In this document: one piece after another, positions 43,129 through 53,001 of the stretch | Layout of the letters: each line of letters starts with the position of its first letter | Position numbering within the stretch: position 1 is the stretch's first letter | Assembly (NCBI RefSeq): GCF_000374485.1 | Contig: NZ_KB894491.1 | Span: forward strand, 649,537-713,536 | Source of the DNA: Algicola sagamiensis DSM 14643 | GTDB lineage: Bacteria; Pseudomonadota; Gammaproteobacteria; Enterobacterales; Alteromonadaceae | DNA: 64,000 bases | Direction: 5' to 3' | Notes under the pieces: model-generated | The model's input: the letters and a program-made list of their open reading frames with translations, nothing else | What the model was told of the DNA's origin: nothing | The model's database searches: none | Translations under genes and position numbers: made by a program

Positions 43129-45630
43129 ACTGAATACTTTGCGCATTTCGAGGGCGACATTATTGATGGTGAGTCGATGTGTCGCTAGATAGCCTAAGAG
43201 GCCCACAATAGTCATCCCTGTCGTTGGTCCTATCAACCAAATCATCGGATGAAACATCGGCTGAATATTAAAAATGAAGTTTTGCAATAGAAAGAGGGAC
43301 AACTCTGCTGAAAATGAAGCGACACCACCCGCTGCTGCGCCGATTAACATAAACTCTAAAACAACACTTCTACGTAATAAACTTGCTTGTGCACCCAATG
43401 TTCTAAGGATCACCAACGTTGCTTTTCGTTCTTCGAACGATGCTTGTATTTGTGCTAACAGCACAAGGCCTGCTGCTATCACAACGATAATAAATACAAA
43501 TTGAATTGCAATCGAGACATGATCAATCACCTGTCTCAGTTCATGGACTAATTGGTCTACATCAATCAAAGTTACTGACGGATATTCAGTATAGAGATAA
43601 GTAAGCACTGACTTCTTTTCTGCCGATAAATGGAATGAAGTCAGGTAGGTCGCCGCAAAGTCTTTGAGCAAATCAGGGCTTAAGACCATGTAAAAATTCG
43701 GCTGCATTCGGTTCCAGTCGACAAAGCGAATGTTCGATATTTCCGCTTCGATTCGTTGATCCCCGATCAAGAACTCTAAACGATCCCCAAGCTGAACGTC
43801 CAAACGTTTCGCCACATTTTTTTCAACAGATACCTGGTGGGTCAAACCAGGCTGCCACCACTGGCCTTCGATAACTTCATTGTGGGGGATCATGGTATCC
43901 GACCAAGTCAGATTCAGTTCCCGCCCCACCCCAACTCTGGCACCTTCCCGCTTTTTCTGCTCTCGCTTTTCTTTGGTGGGTTCATCCACGACTTTTTGGC
44001 CATTAATGCCGGTTAATCGGCCGCGAACAACAGGATAAAATGGTGGACTTTCATATCCTTGTGACTCAATCCATGCTTTCACCGATGATTTTTCTTCTTC
44101 TGCGACATTGGCGAGGAAGTAATTCGGTGCTTGTTCTGGTAATTGTGCTTGCCAATCAGCAATTAAGCGGTATTGTAGAACGAATATGACGAGCACAAGA
44201 TTGATCGCCATCGCAAAACTAATAAACTGAAGTGCCGATGACTTTGCACGGCGCCGAATTGATGCCAAGGCGAGATGCCAAGGAGATGCTGTGGAAAATG
44301 TTTGGCTTTTGCCTAGTTTGAATAAAACCCAGCTCATTCCCCCCAATAGCGCAACAAGCACAAGCCCAGCGCCATACACTGCGAGCGTAAACAGTAAATC
44401 ACCAGAATAAATCAGCATCAGCAGAAAAATCGTGATCAACGATACACTCACATGAATCACATCAATCTGTCCCGTTTCATCTTCTGATTTGCGCAGCACT
44501 AGAATTGGCTGAATTTGAAATAGCTGTAATAAAGGGCGCAATGAGAACAATAACGCACAGATGATCCCTGTCATCAGTGCCAATAAGGTTGGCTTCCAGT
44601 CCACTTCTGGTAATTCAACAACCAAGAAGTTCTGGATCAATTCTCCAACCCAACCTTGAAGAAACCAACCACATATCACCCCAAGTGAGATAGAAAATAC
44701 AGAAACGAAGAGTAAATGCATGAGGAATATGAATCGAACCTGCTGCACATTCGCACCCAAGGTTTTAATTATCGCAACGGTACTTCCATGGCGTTTGCAA
44801 TAACGTTGTGCAGCAACAGCCACAGCAGTCGCAGCAAGCACAATCCCCAGTAGACCCGATAAAATCAAAAATCGCTCCGCACGCAAAACAGACTCAGATA
44901 AAAAGCTCTCGCTATCTTTGACAGAACGCCATTGTTGATTTTCTTTCAGCTGTGGTTTTAACCACTTTCCAAAAGACAATAATTGGGACGTCTCCCCAGC
45001 AAATAAGAAGTTATAACTTAAGCGACTCCCTGGTTGGATCACATTTGTTTTCGCCACATCCAAATCACGCATGATCACTCGGGGCGCACTGGCAAACACA
45101 GACAATGAACCATCTGGCTCTTTTTCCAATATCGCTGAGACTTGAAGTTGGGCATCACCAATTTCAATCTTATCACCTAACTTGATTTGTAGGAGGGATA
45201 ATAATCTTGGTTCCACCCAAATCGTGCCAGGCTCAGGAGCATTCGCTTGTCGGCTCCCTGTTTGGTCAGAAATGATTAATTCACCACGAAGGGGGTATTT
45301 CTCAGAAACCGCTTTGACCCGGGCCAGCTGCAACCCCCCATTTGAGAAAACCATGGAACGAAAATATAAAACTTCAGCATGCGCTAAGCCTTGTTTCTCC
45401 GCTTCCTTCAGCCATTTCTTATCGAGTGGATGTGCACTAAAGAGCAAACGATCTGCGGCTAAAAAGGATGCACTGCGTACTTCTAAAGCACCTGAGATCC
45501 GATCTGCAACGGAGCTTAACGTATACACAGAAAAGACAGCGAGAAAAACAGCCCCTGCGATAATCGTCAGCTCCCCTCGTCGCAGCTCCCTTAAAAACAG
45601 ACGTAAAGCGATATTAAACAACATCAGCAT
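43126..45630 (-). CDS. ybbP: YbbP-like ABC transporter permease (FtsX family)
   Basis: Inner-membrane protein of 834 residues with about ten helices and two FtsX-type permease modules. The first has LLGIVLAATAVAVAAQRYCK and GSTVAIIKTLGANVQQVRF. The C-terminal one has LLAQIQASFEERKATLVILRTLGAQ. A large periplasmic domain lies between the first helices. The ATG at 45630 is chosen because GGAGG precedes it by six bases; a longer frame from 45663 lacks a site. It works with YbbA and overlaps its stop. The 3' end abuts the 95-bp repeat array. Confidence 0.92.
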   Translation of the reverse strand: MLMLFNIALRLFLRELRRGELTIIAGAVFLAVFSVYTLSSVADRISGALEVRSASFLAADRLLFSAHPLDKKWLKEAEKQGLAHAEVLYFRSMVFSNGGLQLARVKAVSEKYPLRGELIISDQTGSRQANAPEPGTIWVEPRLLSLLQIKLGDKIEIGDAQLQVSAILEKEPDGSLSVFASAPRVIMRDLDVAKTNVIQPGSRLSYNFLFAGETSQLLSFGKWLKPQLKENQQWRSVKDSESFLSESVLRAERFLILSGLLGIVLAATAVAVAAQRYCKRHGSTVAIIKTLGANVQQVRFIFLMHLLFVSVFSISLGVICGWFLQGWVGELIQNFLVVELPEVDWKPTLLALMTGIICALLFSLRPLLQLFQIQPILVLRKSEDETGQIDVIHVSVSLITIFLLMLIYSGDLLFTLAVYGAGLVLVALLGGMSWVLFKLGKSQTFSTASPWHLALASIRRRAKSSALQFISFAMAINLVLVIFVLQYRLIADWQAQLPEQAPNYFLANVAEEEKSSVKAWIESQGYESPPFYPVVRGRLTGINGQKVVDEPTKEKREQKKREGARVGVGRELNLTWSDTMIPHNEVIEGQWWQPGLTHQVSVEKNVAKRLDVQLGDRLEFLIGDQRIEAEISNIRFVDWNRMQPNFYMVLSPDLLKDFAATYLTSFHLSAEKKSVLTYLYTEYPSVTLIDVDQLVHELRQVIDHVSIAIQFVFIIVVIAAGLVLLAQIQASFEERKATLVILRTLGAQASLLRRSVVLEFMLIGAAAGGVASFSAELSLFLLQNFIFNIQPMFHPMIWLIGPTTGMTIVGLLGYLATHRLTINNVALEMRKVFS

Positions 45631-46315
45631 GCCGGGCCTCCGGTGCAATGATTTCCCCACCATGTAAAGTGATCATGCGATCGCATTTTTCTGCCAGCTC
45701 CTCATCATGGGTGACCAGAATCAACGTGGTTCCATTTTCTCGATTGAGTTCAAATAAAAGGGATTCAATAATATGGCCAGTGTGGGTATCCAAATTTGCA
45801 GAAGGTTCATCAGCAAACAAGACTTCTGGATGTGTGATAAATGCTCTTGCAATGGCAACCCGTTGTTGTTCTCCCCCTGAGAGCTGATTCGGGTAATGAT
45901 CTGCACGATTGGCAAGTCCGACTTTTTCTAACCACTGCTGCGCCAATTGCTTGGCATTTTTTTCGCCTTTCAGCTCTGCAGGTAACATCACGTTTTCTAG
46001 CGCAGTTAAACTCGGCACAAGGAGGAATGACTGAAAAATGAAACCAATCATGTCTTTTCTCAAATTGGCCCGTTGTTCCTCATTGAGGTTTTTCAAACCA
46101 ACACCACCAAGCTTGACATCCCCTTCTGAAGGTTTATCCAACCCAGCCATAATCCCTAACAAGGTTGATTTACCAGAACCGGACGCACCAACAATCGCGA
46201 TTGTCTCCCCTCGCTTGACATTCAGGTTGATGTTATTAAGTATTGAAAGCGTTTCATCGTTCACAACGACATTTTTTGAGAGGTTACACACTTCAATGAT
46301 TGCTAATTCCTTCAT
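45614..46315 (-). CDS. ybbA: YbbA-like ABC transporter ATP-binding protein
   Basis: LolD/MacB-type ATPase of 233 residues. It shows Walker A GASGSGKST, signature LSGGEQQRVAIARAF, Walker B VLFADEPSANLD and the switch His in LVTHDEELAEKC. It energises YbbP. The start lies 20 bp inside the divergent tesA gene, the same arrangement as the tesA/ybbA pair of E. coli. In that context the pair is presumed to act on lipids or lipoproteins, which is unproven. Confidence 0.95.
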   Translation of the reverse strand: MKELAIIEVCNLSKNVVVNDETLSILNNINLNVKRGETIAIVGASGSGKSTLLGIMAGLDKPSEGDVKLGGVGLKNLNEEQRANLRKDMIGFIFQSFLLVPSLTALENVMLPAELKGEKNAKQLAQQWLEKVGLANRADHYPNQLSGGEQQRVAIARAFITHPEVLFADEPSANLDTHTGHIIESLLFELNRENGTTLILVTHDEELAEKCDRMITLHGGEIIAPEARHADVV

Positions 46316-46943
46316 ACGCGTATTTTTGCCCCTATTTCTTATCTTTATCGTAGCTCTGAGTCAGACTGCTTTTGCAAAAGAGCGTTCATCCGCACAGACC
46401 ATTGTCATCTTAGGCGACAGCTTAAGTGCCGGATATGGCTTATTGGAAAAGGAAAGTTGGCCGCATCTGTTGCAGCAATCTTTTGCGCTTGACAATAAGC
46501 CTTACAAAATTATTAATGCCAGTGTCAGTGGTGAAACAACACGTGGCGGTCTTCTCAGACTCCAAGGGATTATCTCAACACATAAACCTGACTGGGTGCT
46601 GATTGAACTTGGCGGCAATGATGGCTTACGTGGATTTAATCCATCTATTCCAAGAAAAAATCTACGCAATATTCTGCTCATGCTCAGAAAAGAGAAAGTC
46701 AAAGCTGCCCTTGTTCAAATTCGCCTTCCAAGAAATTATGGTAATCGCTACCTTCGACTATTTGAAGACATATATCCAGCACTGGCAAAAGAATTTTCTG
46801 TTCCACTCATTCCATTTTTTATGGATGGGGTTGCACAAAATGCCGACCTGATGCAACAGGACGGCATTCATCCGAATAAAAAAGCACAACCCGTGATCCA
46901 AAAGTTTATGAAGAAAGAGATTGAGAAGCTCTTTGCGATGTAA
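46296..46943 (+). CDS. tesA: TesA, periplasmic thioesterase/lysophospholipase/arylesterase
   Basis: SGNH hydrolase of 215 residues with signal peptide (ending TAFA, about 26). Blocks are all present: IVILGDSLSAGYGL with the nucleophilic Ser, VSGETT, LGGNDGLRG and DGIHPN with catalytic Asp and His. I start at 46296; a longer frame to 46038 would run antisense through ybbA and precede the signal peptide. GAGAGG lies about 12 bases upstream. The 5' end overlaps ybbA by 20 bp and the 3' end overlaps the convergent exporter by 38 bp. Confidence 0.95.
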   Translation: MIANSFIRVFLPLFLIFIVALSQTAFAKERSSAQTIVILGDSLSAGYGLLEKESWPHLLQQSFALDNKPYKIINASVSGETTRGGLLRLQGIISTHKPDWVLIELGGNDGLRGFNPSIPRKNLRNILLMLRKEKVKAALVQIRLPRNYGNRYLRLFEDIYPALAKEFSVPLIPFFMDGVAQNADLMQQDGIHPNKKAQPVIQKFMKKEIEKLFAM

Positions 46944-47820
46944 CTTTTGGCTGCTCCCGAATACCAATCGTCAATAAACCAGAAGCAATGGAAAGGCTAA
47001 TGCCAACAATATAAATGGAGTAAAACGGTTCGTCCAAAAACAGGACGAGCCAAATCACAGCAAGTACTGGACTTAAATAAACCAAAGGCGCTAATCGAGA
47101 CGCATCTGTTTTACTGAGCGCGATGATCCATAGAATGTAGGATAGCCCGTTAATCAGCGCACCATTCACACACAATACAAATAAAGATCTGGTATCCGGC
47201 AACACAAATTCACTCCATATACACATCGCTATGAATGAATAGATGCTGGCCCAAACAAAGTACAACGTTGTACTTTGCATTGGTGGCAGCGTTTCTTTCT
47301 TTGAGAGCACAGAAAACAACGCAAATGAAGCTGCACCGATTAAAACTACAAGTAACGGCTGCTGATTATCTAGTGAAAACTGAGACCAATCTCCTTTCGT
47401 AACCACAACAAGCATGGCAAGAAACCCAAGAAAGACGCTCAGACCTTTTCTTTTGCACATCCGCTCGCCAAGTAACATCACTGCAAATAATGCAATCAGT
47501 GCTGGCCAAGAATATTGCACGATCAAGACTTCAACCCCTGAGGCTGTTGCATAGCCGTAATACAGCAACAAGTAATATAGGAAGCAACCGAGAAACCCGA
47601 GCAAAGCTGTAAAACCTAACTGTGCGAATGTGGGTTTTACTCGTTCAGACGTTTTGGGAGTAAAAAGAAAGTAGCAAATACCTACAACGATGGACGACAA
47701 AACATTTGACCAAAATAGAAATTGAAAGTGATCAAGATTTGATTGTGCCAACTTGGCAACAACCGCAAGAAAGCTCCAGGCAACAATACAGGCAAGAGCG
47801 AGAAATATTGGATGACTCAT
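46906..47820 (-). CDS. DMT-superfamily (EamA) transporter
   Basis: Inner-membrane protein of 304 residues with ten helices in two EamA repeats. It begins MSHPIFLALACIVAWSFLAV; later segments include SYILWIIALSKTDASRLAPL and YLSPVLAVIWLVLFLDEPF. The EamA family exports amino acids or other metabolites; the substrate is unknown. The 3' end overlaps tesA. Confidence 0.9.
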   Translation of the reverse strand: MSHPIFLALACIVAWSFLAVVAKLAQSNLDHFQFLFWSNVLSSIVVGICYFLFTPKTSERVKPTFAQLGFTALLGFLGCFLYYLLLYYGYATASGVEVLIVQYSWPALIALFAVMLLGERMCKRKGLSVFLGFLAMLVVVTKGDWSQFSLDNQQPLLVVLIGAASFALFSVLSKKETLPPMQSTTLYFVWASIYSFIAMCIWSEFVLPDTRSLFVLCVNGALINGLSYILWIIALSKTDASRLAPLVYLSPVLAVIWLVLFLDEPFYSIYIVGISLSIASGLLTIGIREQPKVTSQRASQSLSS

Positions 47821-48076
47821 AAACTTCCGTACTGATTTAATGAAGAAAAATTGATTGTAGTTGGTGGGTATGTTGACCCCGAATGGTTACAATTGATAAG
47901 GAACCACTACAGCGACAAAAGCTATCAGATCCCCTTTTACCTGTCGACTCAATATTCGTTTCTTTGCTCAAAATGAACCCAGATGACATGGGTTTGCGTA
48001 AATCTATTGTAAATCCTGGAACTTAAGTGCGAGGACTATGTATAGCTCTATGCCTTAAATAAAATAGAGAAATAAA

Positions 48077-51000
48077 ATGTTGGCCTACACAACTCATATC
48101 AAAAGCACAACTGCGAAGATAAAAAGAATAACACTCTGGATTGTCATTTATTTTATTCTACTCACGATTTGTCGAGTAGCCACCGCAGAATCAACCATCC
48201 TTTACCAAGAAAACGACCCAAAAACCGGCCAATTACTCGGCACATTGTATGAAAATGGAACATTCATCCCAAGTGAAACACTGACGGATCAAATTGTCCT
48301 CGAGCGTCTTGGCTATCGTCCTACAGTTGGATTGCTCACTGAGCAACAGGAAAAGCCCGTGATTGGGAAAACTCTCCGCGAAATCGCTGAACTTTATTAC
48401 CAAGAATTTCCCATAGAATTTGCAGAAGCAATGCTCGAAGCAGCCTTTCTCGGTATTGGGCTTGATACCCACTACCCCTATGGTAGTCATGCACATATTC
48501 AGGCAAGTATTGCGTTACAAACACACATTGCACAGCTCACACCAAACCGCTCAGCAATGGACGGTGGATCACTTTTGTATGACTACGATAAGCTCCAACC
48601 CGTAACGATTGAATTCGATGATGGCTCAAAACAGTTGATCACGCCTTTAAAGCTTGCCGCATGGTTATTGATAGAAATACACTTTCCTGATGCACTTGAA
48701 AACTCAGTTGCAGAAGCACTCTTTTCTGACGGGCAATCCATTCAACGGCAAACCGCCCATGGTTTTACCTATTTAACCAATGCATCAGGGATGAGCCGAC
48801 AAGAGATGGCGCGTCAGATATTCGGACAGGCGAATGATATCACTGTCTATGCCACCCAGTTGGCATTTAATGAACTCGGATTAGATAATAACTTTCTCTA
48901 TGGCTCGATTTATCATGCCCAGGCAACCATCGCAAAACGGTTCTTACTATCCACAGATACGGATTTATCCCAATATACACCTGAGGTTTACTTGGCAACT
49001 TTCCACGATTTGCAAAAAAACCATGAAGAGAAAAAAGCGACATCTCCCTCTCCAAAGGAGCAAGCGGCGACTCTCTTTGCATTGATGCAGGAAAAAATAC
49101 AATCTCAAATTGAGCAAGCATCATATCGTACAACATTCTACACGCTCCATCGTGACTTGGCTGATTGGTATACACAATCCGAAATCTCCGCGTTATATAA
49201 CGCAGAAGGACAACTACTCATTCCATCACGAAAAGACCTAGCGAAGGAGATCCTGCAAAATCTAGGCGTTTTGCAGCAGTTAAAAACAGAACAAGCTCGC
49301 AAGAGCCTTCTCAATCAGTTTTTAGAAGCAGGTCAAGCAACAGTAAAAGGCAAGCAACTTGAAATTGAAAAGAAACCATCCATCTTTTTTAAGATACTTT
49401 TGCCAATCACCAACCTGTTTCCAAAACCAAAATCGATCTTTCGTATTCTTAATGTGAGCCAAAACCAATACACCAACGACAAAGGGGAAATTAAACTCAA
49501 CGATTTATGGAGCAATGCATACAACACACTCGCTGACAAAATCACTGAAAATGACTTAAGAACCATTCGACTCAATATTTTCGAAACCTTGGGTGAATCA
49601 GCATTAAACGATTACGATCAGAAAAAATACTATCGATGGGACACGGTTCAGCGTTTCTATTCTCTAAGACAGATCATCTGGGATATGGATAAACCAACTT
49701 ACATTGGGTTTGAACCGGGTGAACTCACCAATAATGGCGTTGCGTTTAAAGTCAATGTACAAACTAAATCTGTCTCATTGTGGGATGGCACAGCGCTCAG
49801 TTTAAACCCCGACAACGCTGAATATCAAAAGTATGCGGATACATTAGTTCTTGGTCCATGCAAACTTCCCCATCACCCAGAAATCGAAGGTGCCCGATAT
49901 GATATGGATGAATTGATTTGTAATGCCTCCTCGCGTGACACCTCTGCGACTTTGTATCGGCTTTACCTCAAACAGCAATTTGTAAAAAGTAAAAGCACTT
50001 ATCAAGACTTAACAACAACACAAATTGTTGAAAGCGTTGTCCTTGGCATGATCCCTGGCTATGGGACGGTTGAATCGATCATCAATGCTAGCAATGATGC
50101 CTACGCAGACCAAATGGCGATTTTTACTAACCTTGTTGGTGATGCTATATCTATCGTTCCAAGTGCTGGTCCAGCAGCAAAAGGTGCTGGGGCTGCATCC
50201 AAAATCATTTGGGGCACGGTCAGTGCACTTCGCAAAGGAGCCGTCAAAAAGGGACTCGTTGGTCTTTCTAAAGCAACGCAAGCCATCGGAAAAGGCGCCG
50301 CAAAATCCATAGTGAAGTTGATTAGGGATGCTTCCAATATTGACTTGGCTATTGGGAGTGGCCACCTCCTTCAAAAAGGAGCCAATAAAGTTGGTGTAGC
50401 TTTATTAAAGCGACATGGAGAAAACCTGAGTGTCGTTTTGCGTGGTATTGGCAAGCAATCGGATGAAATAACTCAAGCTGCGCAAAAGATTCAAAGTGTA
50501 CGGATCCGCGCTCAACATATCACCCAGAGGTTGATACATAAATATCAAGTTCATTCTCCGTCACAACATGTGGGAGAAGCCGTTGATGGCTCTGAAAAGT
50601 TATTCCAATATCTGGATCCCCAAGGCCGTCCTGTTCAAAATCAATTTGCACTTCAATTAGAAGATGGGCGTTATATTTCATTGATTCGTGATGGTTCTGA
50701 GTCGTTGACAGAAGCCACCTTCTATCCAGGGTATGCTGTTGAAACGATGAATCAAAACTGGAAGTATCAATTCACAAACGGTGACCATTGGCGGCTGACA
50801 AATTCAGCCCTTGAGACAGCTACATCAGCTAAAGCAGGTTATTACTTTGCACCATTTGCGACTGAAGATATTGTGAATATGCTTGTCAGCGATAATGCTT
50901 CTCGTATTTTAAGAGGAAAATCCCCTTACGAAGTCATTGTAGAAAGCAGCGCCTATCGTGACAAAATGCTGGAGAGCTTTCAAAAGTGGTCCAGGCTAGA

Positions 51001-51712
51001 GCAAAACCAAATCCACTTTGCTGCAACAGAATACCTGCAATATACCGCCGACTTTAAAGGCATTCAACCTAGTAATGGTGCCACATTCACTGATCTTGAG
51101 ATTCAGCAGATCCTGACAGATAGCTCTTTTGAAAACACGCAAGCATTCATCAAACATTATCGAATTGTCCAGTCATACGACTGGACACTCGCGCATATCT
51201 TGGATAACAAAAAGACAAAGATACTGAGCCGTTTAGATGAACGCAGTAAACTGTATGTTCAAGGCCATGGTGCCCCTGGCGAAAACCGCGTGTCGACCAA
51301 ACCTTTTGGTGCAAAAAGCACTGAAGACTTAGTGAGAACATTTGAAAGTGGCGGTCTATCAAAAGATTTTCAAGATATTCGGATCACCTCCTGTTGGAGT
51401 GCAGATACCTGTCAAATCACAACCTTTAAAGCCAGCACACTTGCACATTCCATGAAAGGCAATACGAAGTGGAAGCAACGGATCCTCCCAAACCTCATAA
51501 TCGGATCGAAAAGGAAAACGCATCCGCTCGCACGACAAATGGCAGATGTGTTGAAGAAAAAAGGCTATTCACAAATCCAAGTCACTGGCTACCATGGTGC
51601 AGGGGTGACGAATAGTTATGAATTTGATACGCATACCTTGCGAGTCGTGTTTGCAAAGCATGGAAAAACGAAGTTCCGCCGCCAGAGTCAGTTGAAGCAA
51701 GTATTCCAATAA
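48077..51712 (+). CDS. Large secreted protein with possible caspase-like (C80/C11-type) domain
   Basis: Protein of 1211 residues with a signal peptide (about 1-38, hydrophobic 20-34, ending ATA). Regions seen: two related segments at about 102-154 and 242-292, sharing the pattern LGLD-x-x-YPYGS/FLYGS followed by HAQA(T/S)IA; a coiled, charged region about 320-600; a Gly/Ala-rich amphipathic stretch at about 650-760 (LGMIPGYGTVESIINA, then SIVPSAGPAAKGAGAASK) that could insert in membranes; and a C-terminal part with YVQGHGAPG (His1064) and RITSCWSAD (Cys1106). The GHG...SC pattern resembles the His/Cys dyad of MARTX-type cysteine protease domains. Overall it looks toxin- or effector-like, but no family is certain. 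Confidence 0.8.
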   Translation: MLAYTTHIKSTTAKIKRITLWIVIYFILLTICRVATAESTILYQENDPKTGQLLGTLYENGTFIPSETLTDQIVLERLGYRPTVGLLTEQQEKPVIGKTLREIAELYYQEFPIEFAEAMLEAAFLGIGLDTHYPYGSHAHIQASIALQTHIAQLTPNRSAMDGGSLLYDYDKLQPVTIEFDDGSKQLITPLKLAAWLLIEIHFPDALENSVAEALFSDGQSIQRQTAHGFTYLTNASGMSRQEMARQIFGQANDITVYATQLAFNELGLDNNFLYGSIYHAQATIAKRFLLSTDTDLSQYTPEVYLATFHDLQKNHEEKKATSPSPKEQAATLFALMQEKIQSQIEQASYRTTFYTLHRDLADWYTQSEISALYNAEGQLLIPSRKDLAKEILQNLGVLQQLKTEQARKSLLNQFLEAGQATVKGKQLEIEKKPSIFFKILLPITNLFPKPKSIFRILNVSQNQYTNDKGEIKLNDLWSNAYNTLADKITENDLRTIRLNIFETLGESALNDYDQKKYYRWDTVQRFYSLRQIIWDMDKPTYIGFEPGELTNNGVAFKVNVQTKSVSLWDGTALSLNPDNAEYQKYADTLVLGPCKLPHHPEIEGARYDMDELICNASSRDTSATLYRLYLKQQFVKSKSTYQDLTTTQIVESVVLGMIPGYGTVESIINASNDAYADQMAIFTNLVGDAISIVPSAGPAAKGAGAASKIIWGTVSALRKGAVKKGLVGLSKATQAIGKGAAKSIVKLIRDASNIDLAIGSGHLLQKGANKVGVALLKRHGENLSVVLRGIGKQSDEITQAAQKIQSVRIRAQHITQRLIHKYQVHSPSQHVGEAVDGSEKLFQYLDPQGRPVQNQFALQLEDGRYISLIRDGSESLTEATFYPGYAVETMNQNWKYQFTNGDHWRLTNSALETATSAKAGYYFAPFATEDIVNMLVSDNASRILRGKSPYEVIVESSAYRDKMLESFQKWSRLEQNQIHFAATEYLQYTADFKGIQPSNGATFTDLEIQQILTDSSFENTQAFIKHYRIVQSYDWTLAHILDNKKTKILSRLDERSKLYVQGHGAPGENRVSTKPFGAKSTEDLVRTFESGGLSKDFQDIRITSCWSADTCQITTFKASTLAHSMKGNTKWKQRILPNLIIGSKRKTHPLARQMADVLKKKGYSQIQVTGYHGAGVTNSYEFDTHTLRVVFAKHGKTKFRRQSQLKQVFQ

Positions 51713-51841
51713 CCCTTGCAAAAAATTATTCAGGCCATGATTTTCAGCTCATGGTCTGAGTTATTCTGCTTTCAACGATACAGCAATACGCAATCATTCC
51801 CAGCCAAAGCCCGATGGATAAATTTAAAAAATGCAGAAGAT

Positions 51842-51869
51842 AAAAAAGAAATTCACTGACTAGTGTGAA
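51842..51869 (-). terminator. Probable terminator of the tRNA operon
   Basis: On the minus strand TTCAC-ACTAGTCA-GTGAA is followed by TTTCTTTTTTA, about 70 bases after the last tRNA-Glu. The stem is short but the T-run is strong. Confidence 0.55.
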
Positions 51870-51936
51870 GGAAATTTTATTGAGAAGAGAATGATATTTT
51901 GAATCGCTTGATGACACACAATTCTAGAAAAAGAAA

Positions 51937-52012
51937 TGGCGTCCCCTAGGGGATTCGAACCCCTGTTGCCGCCGTGAAAGGGCGGAGTCCTAGGCCTCTA
52001 GACGAAGGGGAC
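51937..52012 (-). tRNA. tRNA-Glu (UUC), copy 1 (most promoter-distal)
   Basis: A 76-base cloverleaf starting GTCCCCTTCGTC, with anticodon TTC in CTTTCAC, the T-loop GGTTCGAATC and encoded CCA. It is identical to the other five copies in this cluster. Confidence 0.97.
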
Positions 52013-52065
52013 GCTGATAAGGCGTCTTTGATATATCTTGATGACACATACTTCTTCAAGAGAAG

Positions 52066-52141
52066 TGGCGTCCCCTAGGGGATTCGAACCCCTGTTGCCG
52101 CCGTGAAAGGGCGGAGTCCTAGGCCTCTAGACGAAGGGGAC
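52066..52141 (-). tRNA. tRNA-Glu (UUC), copy 2
   Basis: Same 76-base sequence and TTC anticodon as its neighbours. The 53-bp spacers on both sides (52013-52065 and 52142-52194) resemble each other, indicating recent tandem duplication. Confidence 0.97.
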
Positions 52142-52194
52142 GCTGATAATGCGTCTCGATATATCTTGATGATTATGTACTTCTACAAGAGAAG

Positions 52195-52270
52195 TGGCGT
52201 CCCCTAGGGGATTCGAACCCCTGTTGCCGCCGTGAAAGGGCGGAGTCCTAGGCCTCTAGACGAAGGGGAC
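52195..52270 (-). tRNA. tRNA-Glu (UUC), copy 3
   Basis: Same 76-base sequence with TTC anticodon and encoded CCA. The upstream spacer (52271-52326) differs from the two downstream ones. Confidence 0.97.
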
Positions 52271-52326
52271 GCTGTATACGTCATCATCATGCAAAACTAA
52301 AGTATAACGCGTCTTCGAAGAAGAAG

Positions 52327-52402
52327 TGGCGTCCCCTAGGGGATTCGAACCCCTGTTGCCGCCGTGAAAGGGCGGAGTCCTAGGCCTCTAGACGAAGGGG
52401 AC
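52327..52402 (-). tRNA. tRNA-Glu (UUC), copy 4
   Basis: Same 76-base sequence with TTC anticodon and encoded CCA. Confidence 0.97.
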
Positions 52403-52453
52403 GCAGCGCGTTGTTTTGCATTTTAATCATTTGTCGGATACCCACATAAAGTA

Positions 52454-52529
52454 TGGCGTCCCCTAGGGGATTCGAACCCCTGTTGCCGCCGTGAAAGGGC
52501 GGAGTCCTAGGCCTCTAGACGAAGGGGAC
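52454..52529 (-). tRNA. tRNA-Glu (UUC), copy 5
   Basis: Same 76-base sequence with TTC anticodon and encoded CCA. Confidence 0.97.
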
Positions 52530-52585
52530 AAGGACAAATGATTGTAGGTTGATTTAACTTGCATGGCCTATGCAATGGTAAGAAG

Positions 52586-52661
52586 TGGCGTCCCCTAGGG
52601 GATTCGAACCCCTGTTGCCGCCGTGAAAGGGCGGAGTCCTAGGCCTCTAGACGAAGGGGAC
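52586..52661 (-). tRNA. tRNA-Glu (UUC), copy 6 (promoter-proximal)
   Basis: Same 76-base sequence with TTC anticodon and encoded CCA. It lies 30 bp after tRNA-Ala. Confidence 0.97.
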
Positions 52662-52691
52662 GCTGATATAATTCTTACTACAAAATTAACC

Positions 52692-52767
<76 letters not shown>

Positions 52768-52816
52768 GCAATTTCATCGATTTCTTACATGTAAGCTTCG
52801 CTGAATTGCGGAGCGC

Positions 52817-52845
52817 ATTCTATGCAGAGGACCGTTCTATGTCAA
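52817..52845 (-). promoter_or_regulatory. Strong promoter of the tRNA-Ala-(tRNA-Glu)6 operon
   Basis: On the minus strand the consensus -35 TTGACA (52840-52845) and -10 TAGAAT (52817-52822) are exactly 17 bp apart. A GC-rich discriminator (GCGCTCCGC) follows. These are features of stringently controlled tRNA promoters. No equally good promoter is visible in the spacers between the Glu copies. Confidence 0.85.
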
Positions 52846-53001
52846 CAGTTTTTTCGAAGGAAATCATCGTTCGCTCCTTTTTTGGACGAGTTGGCCCAAA
52901 ATACATCATTCTCATGTGACTTTTTATCGAAAATTAAAAAATAGGGACTGAAAACCTATCATCTAAAATCAGTTCAAGGTCATCACAAAACTGATAGCCA
53001 G

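Noticed and set aside
42670-43160. Repetitive minus-strand ORFs inside the 95-bp array (78 and 131 codons)
   Set aside because: They run through the tandem repeat in shifting frames because the period is not a multiple of three. They have no ribosome-binding site and no conserved start, so they are artefacts of the repeat.
46038-46295. Extended N-terminus for tesA
   Set aside because: The extension is antisense to ybbA and would place 86 residues before an intact signal peptide.
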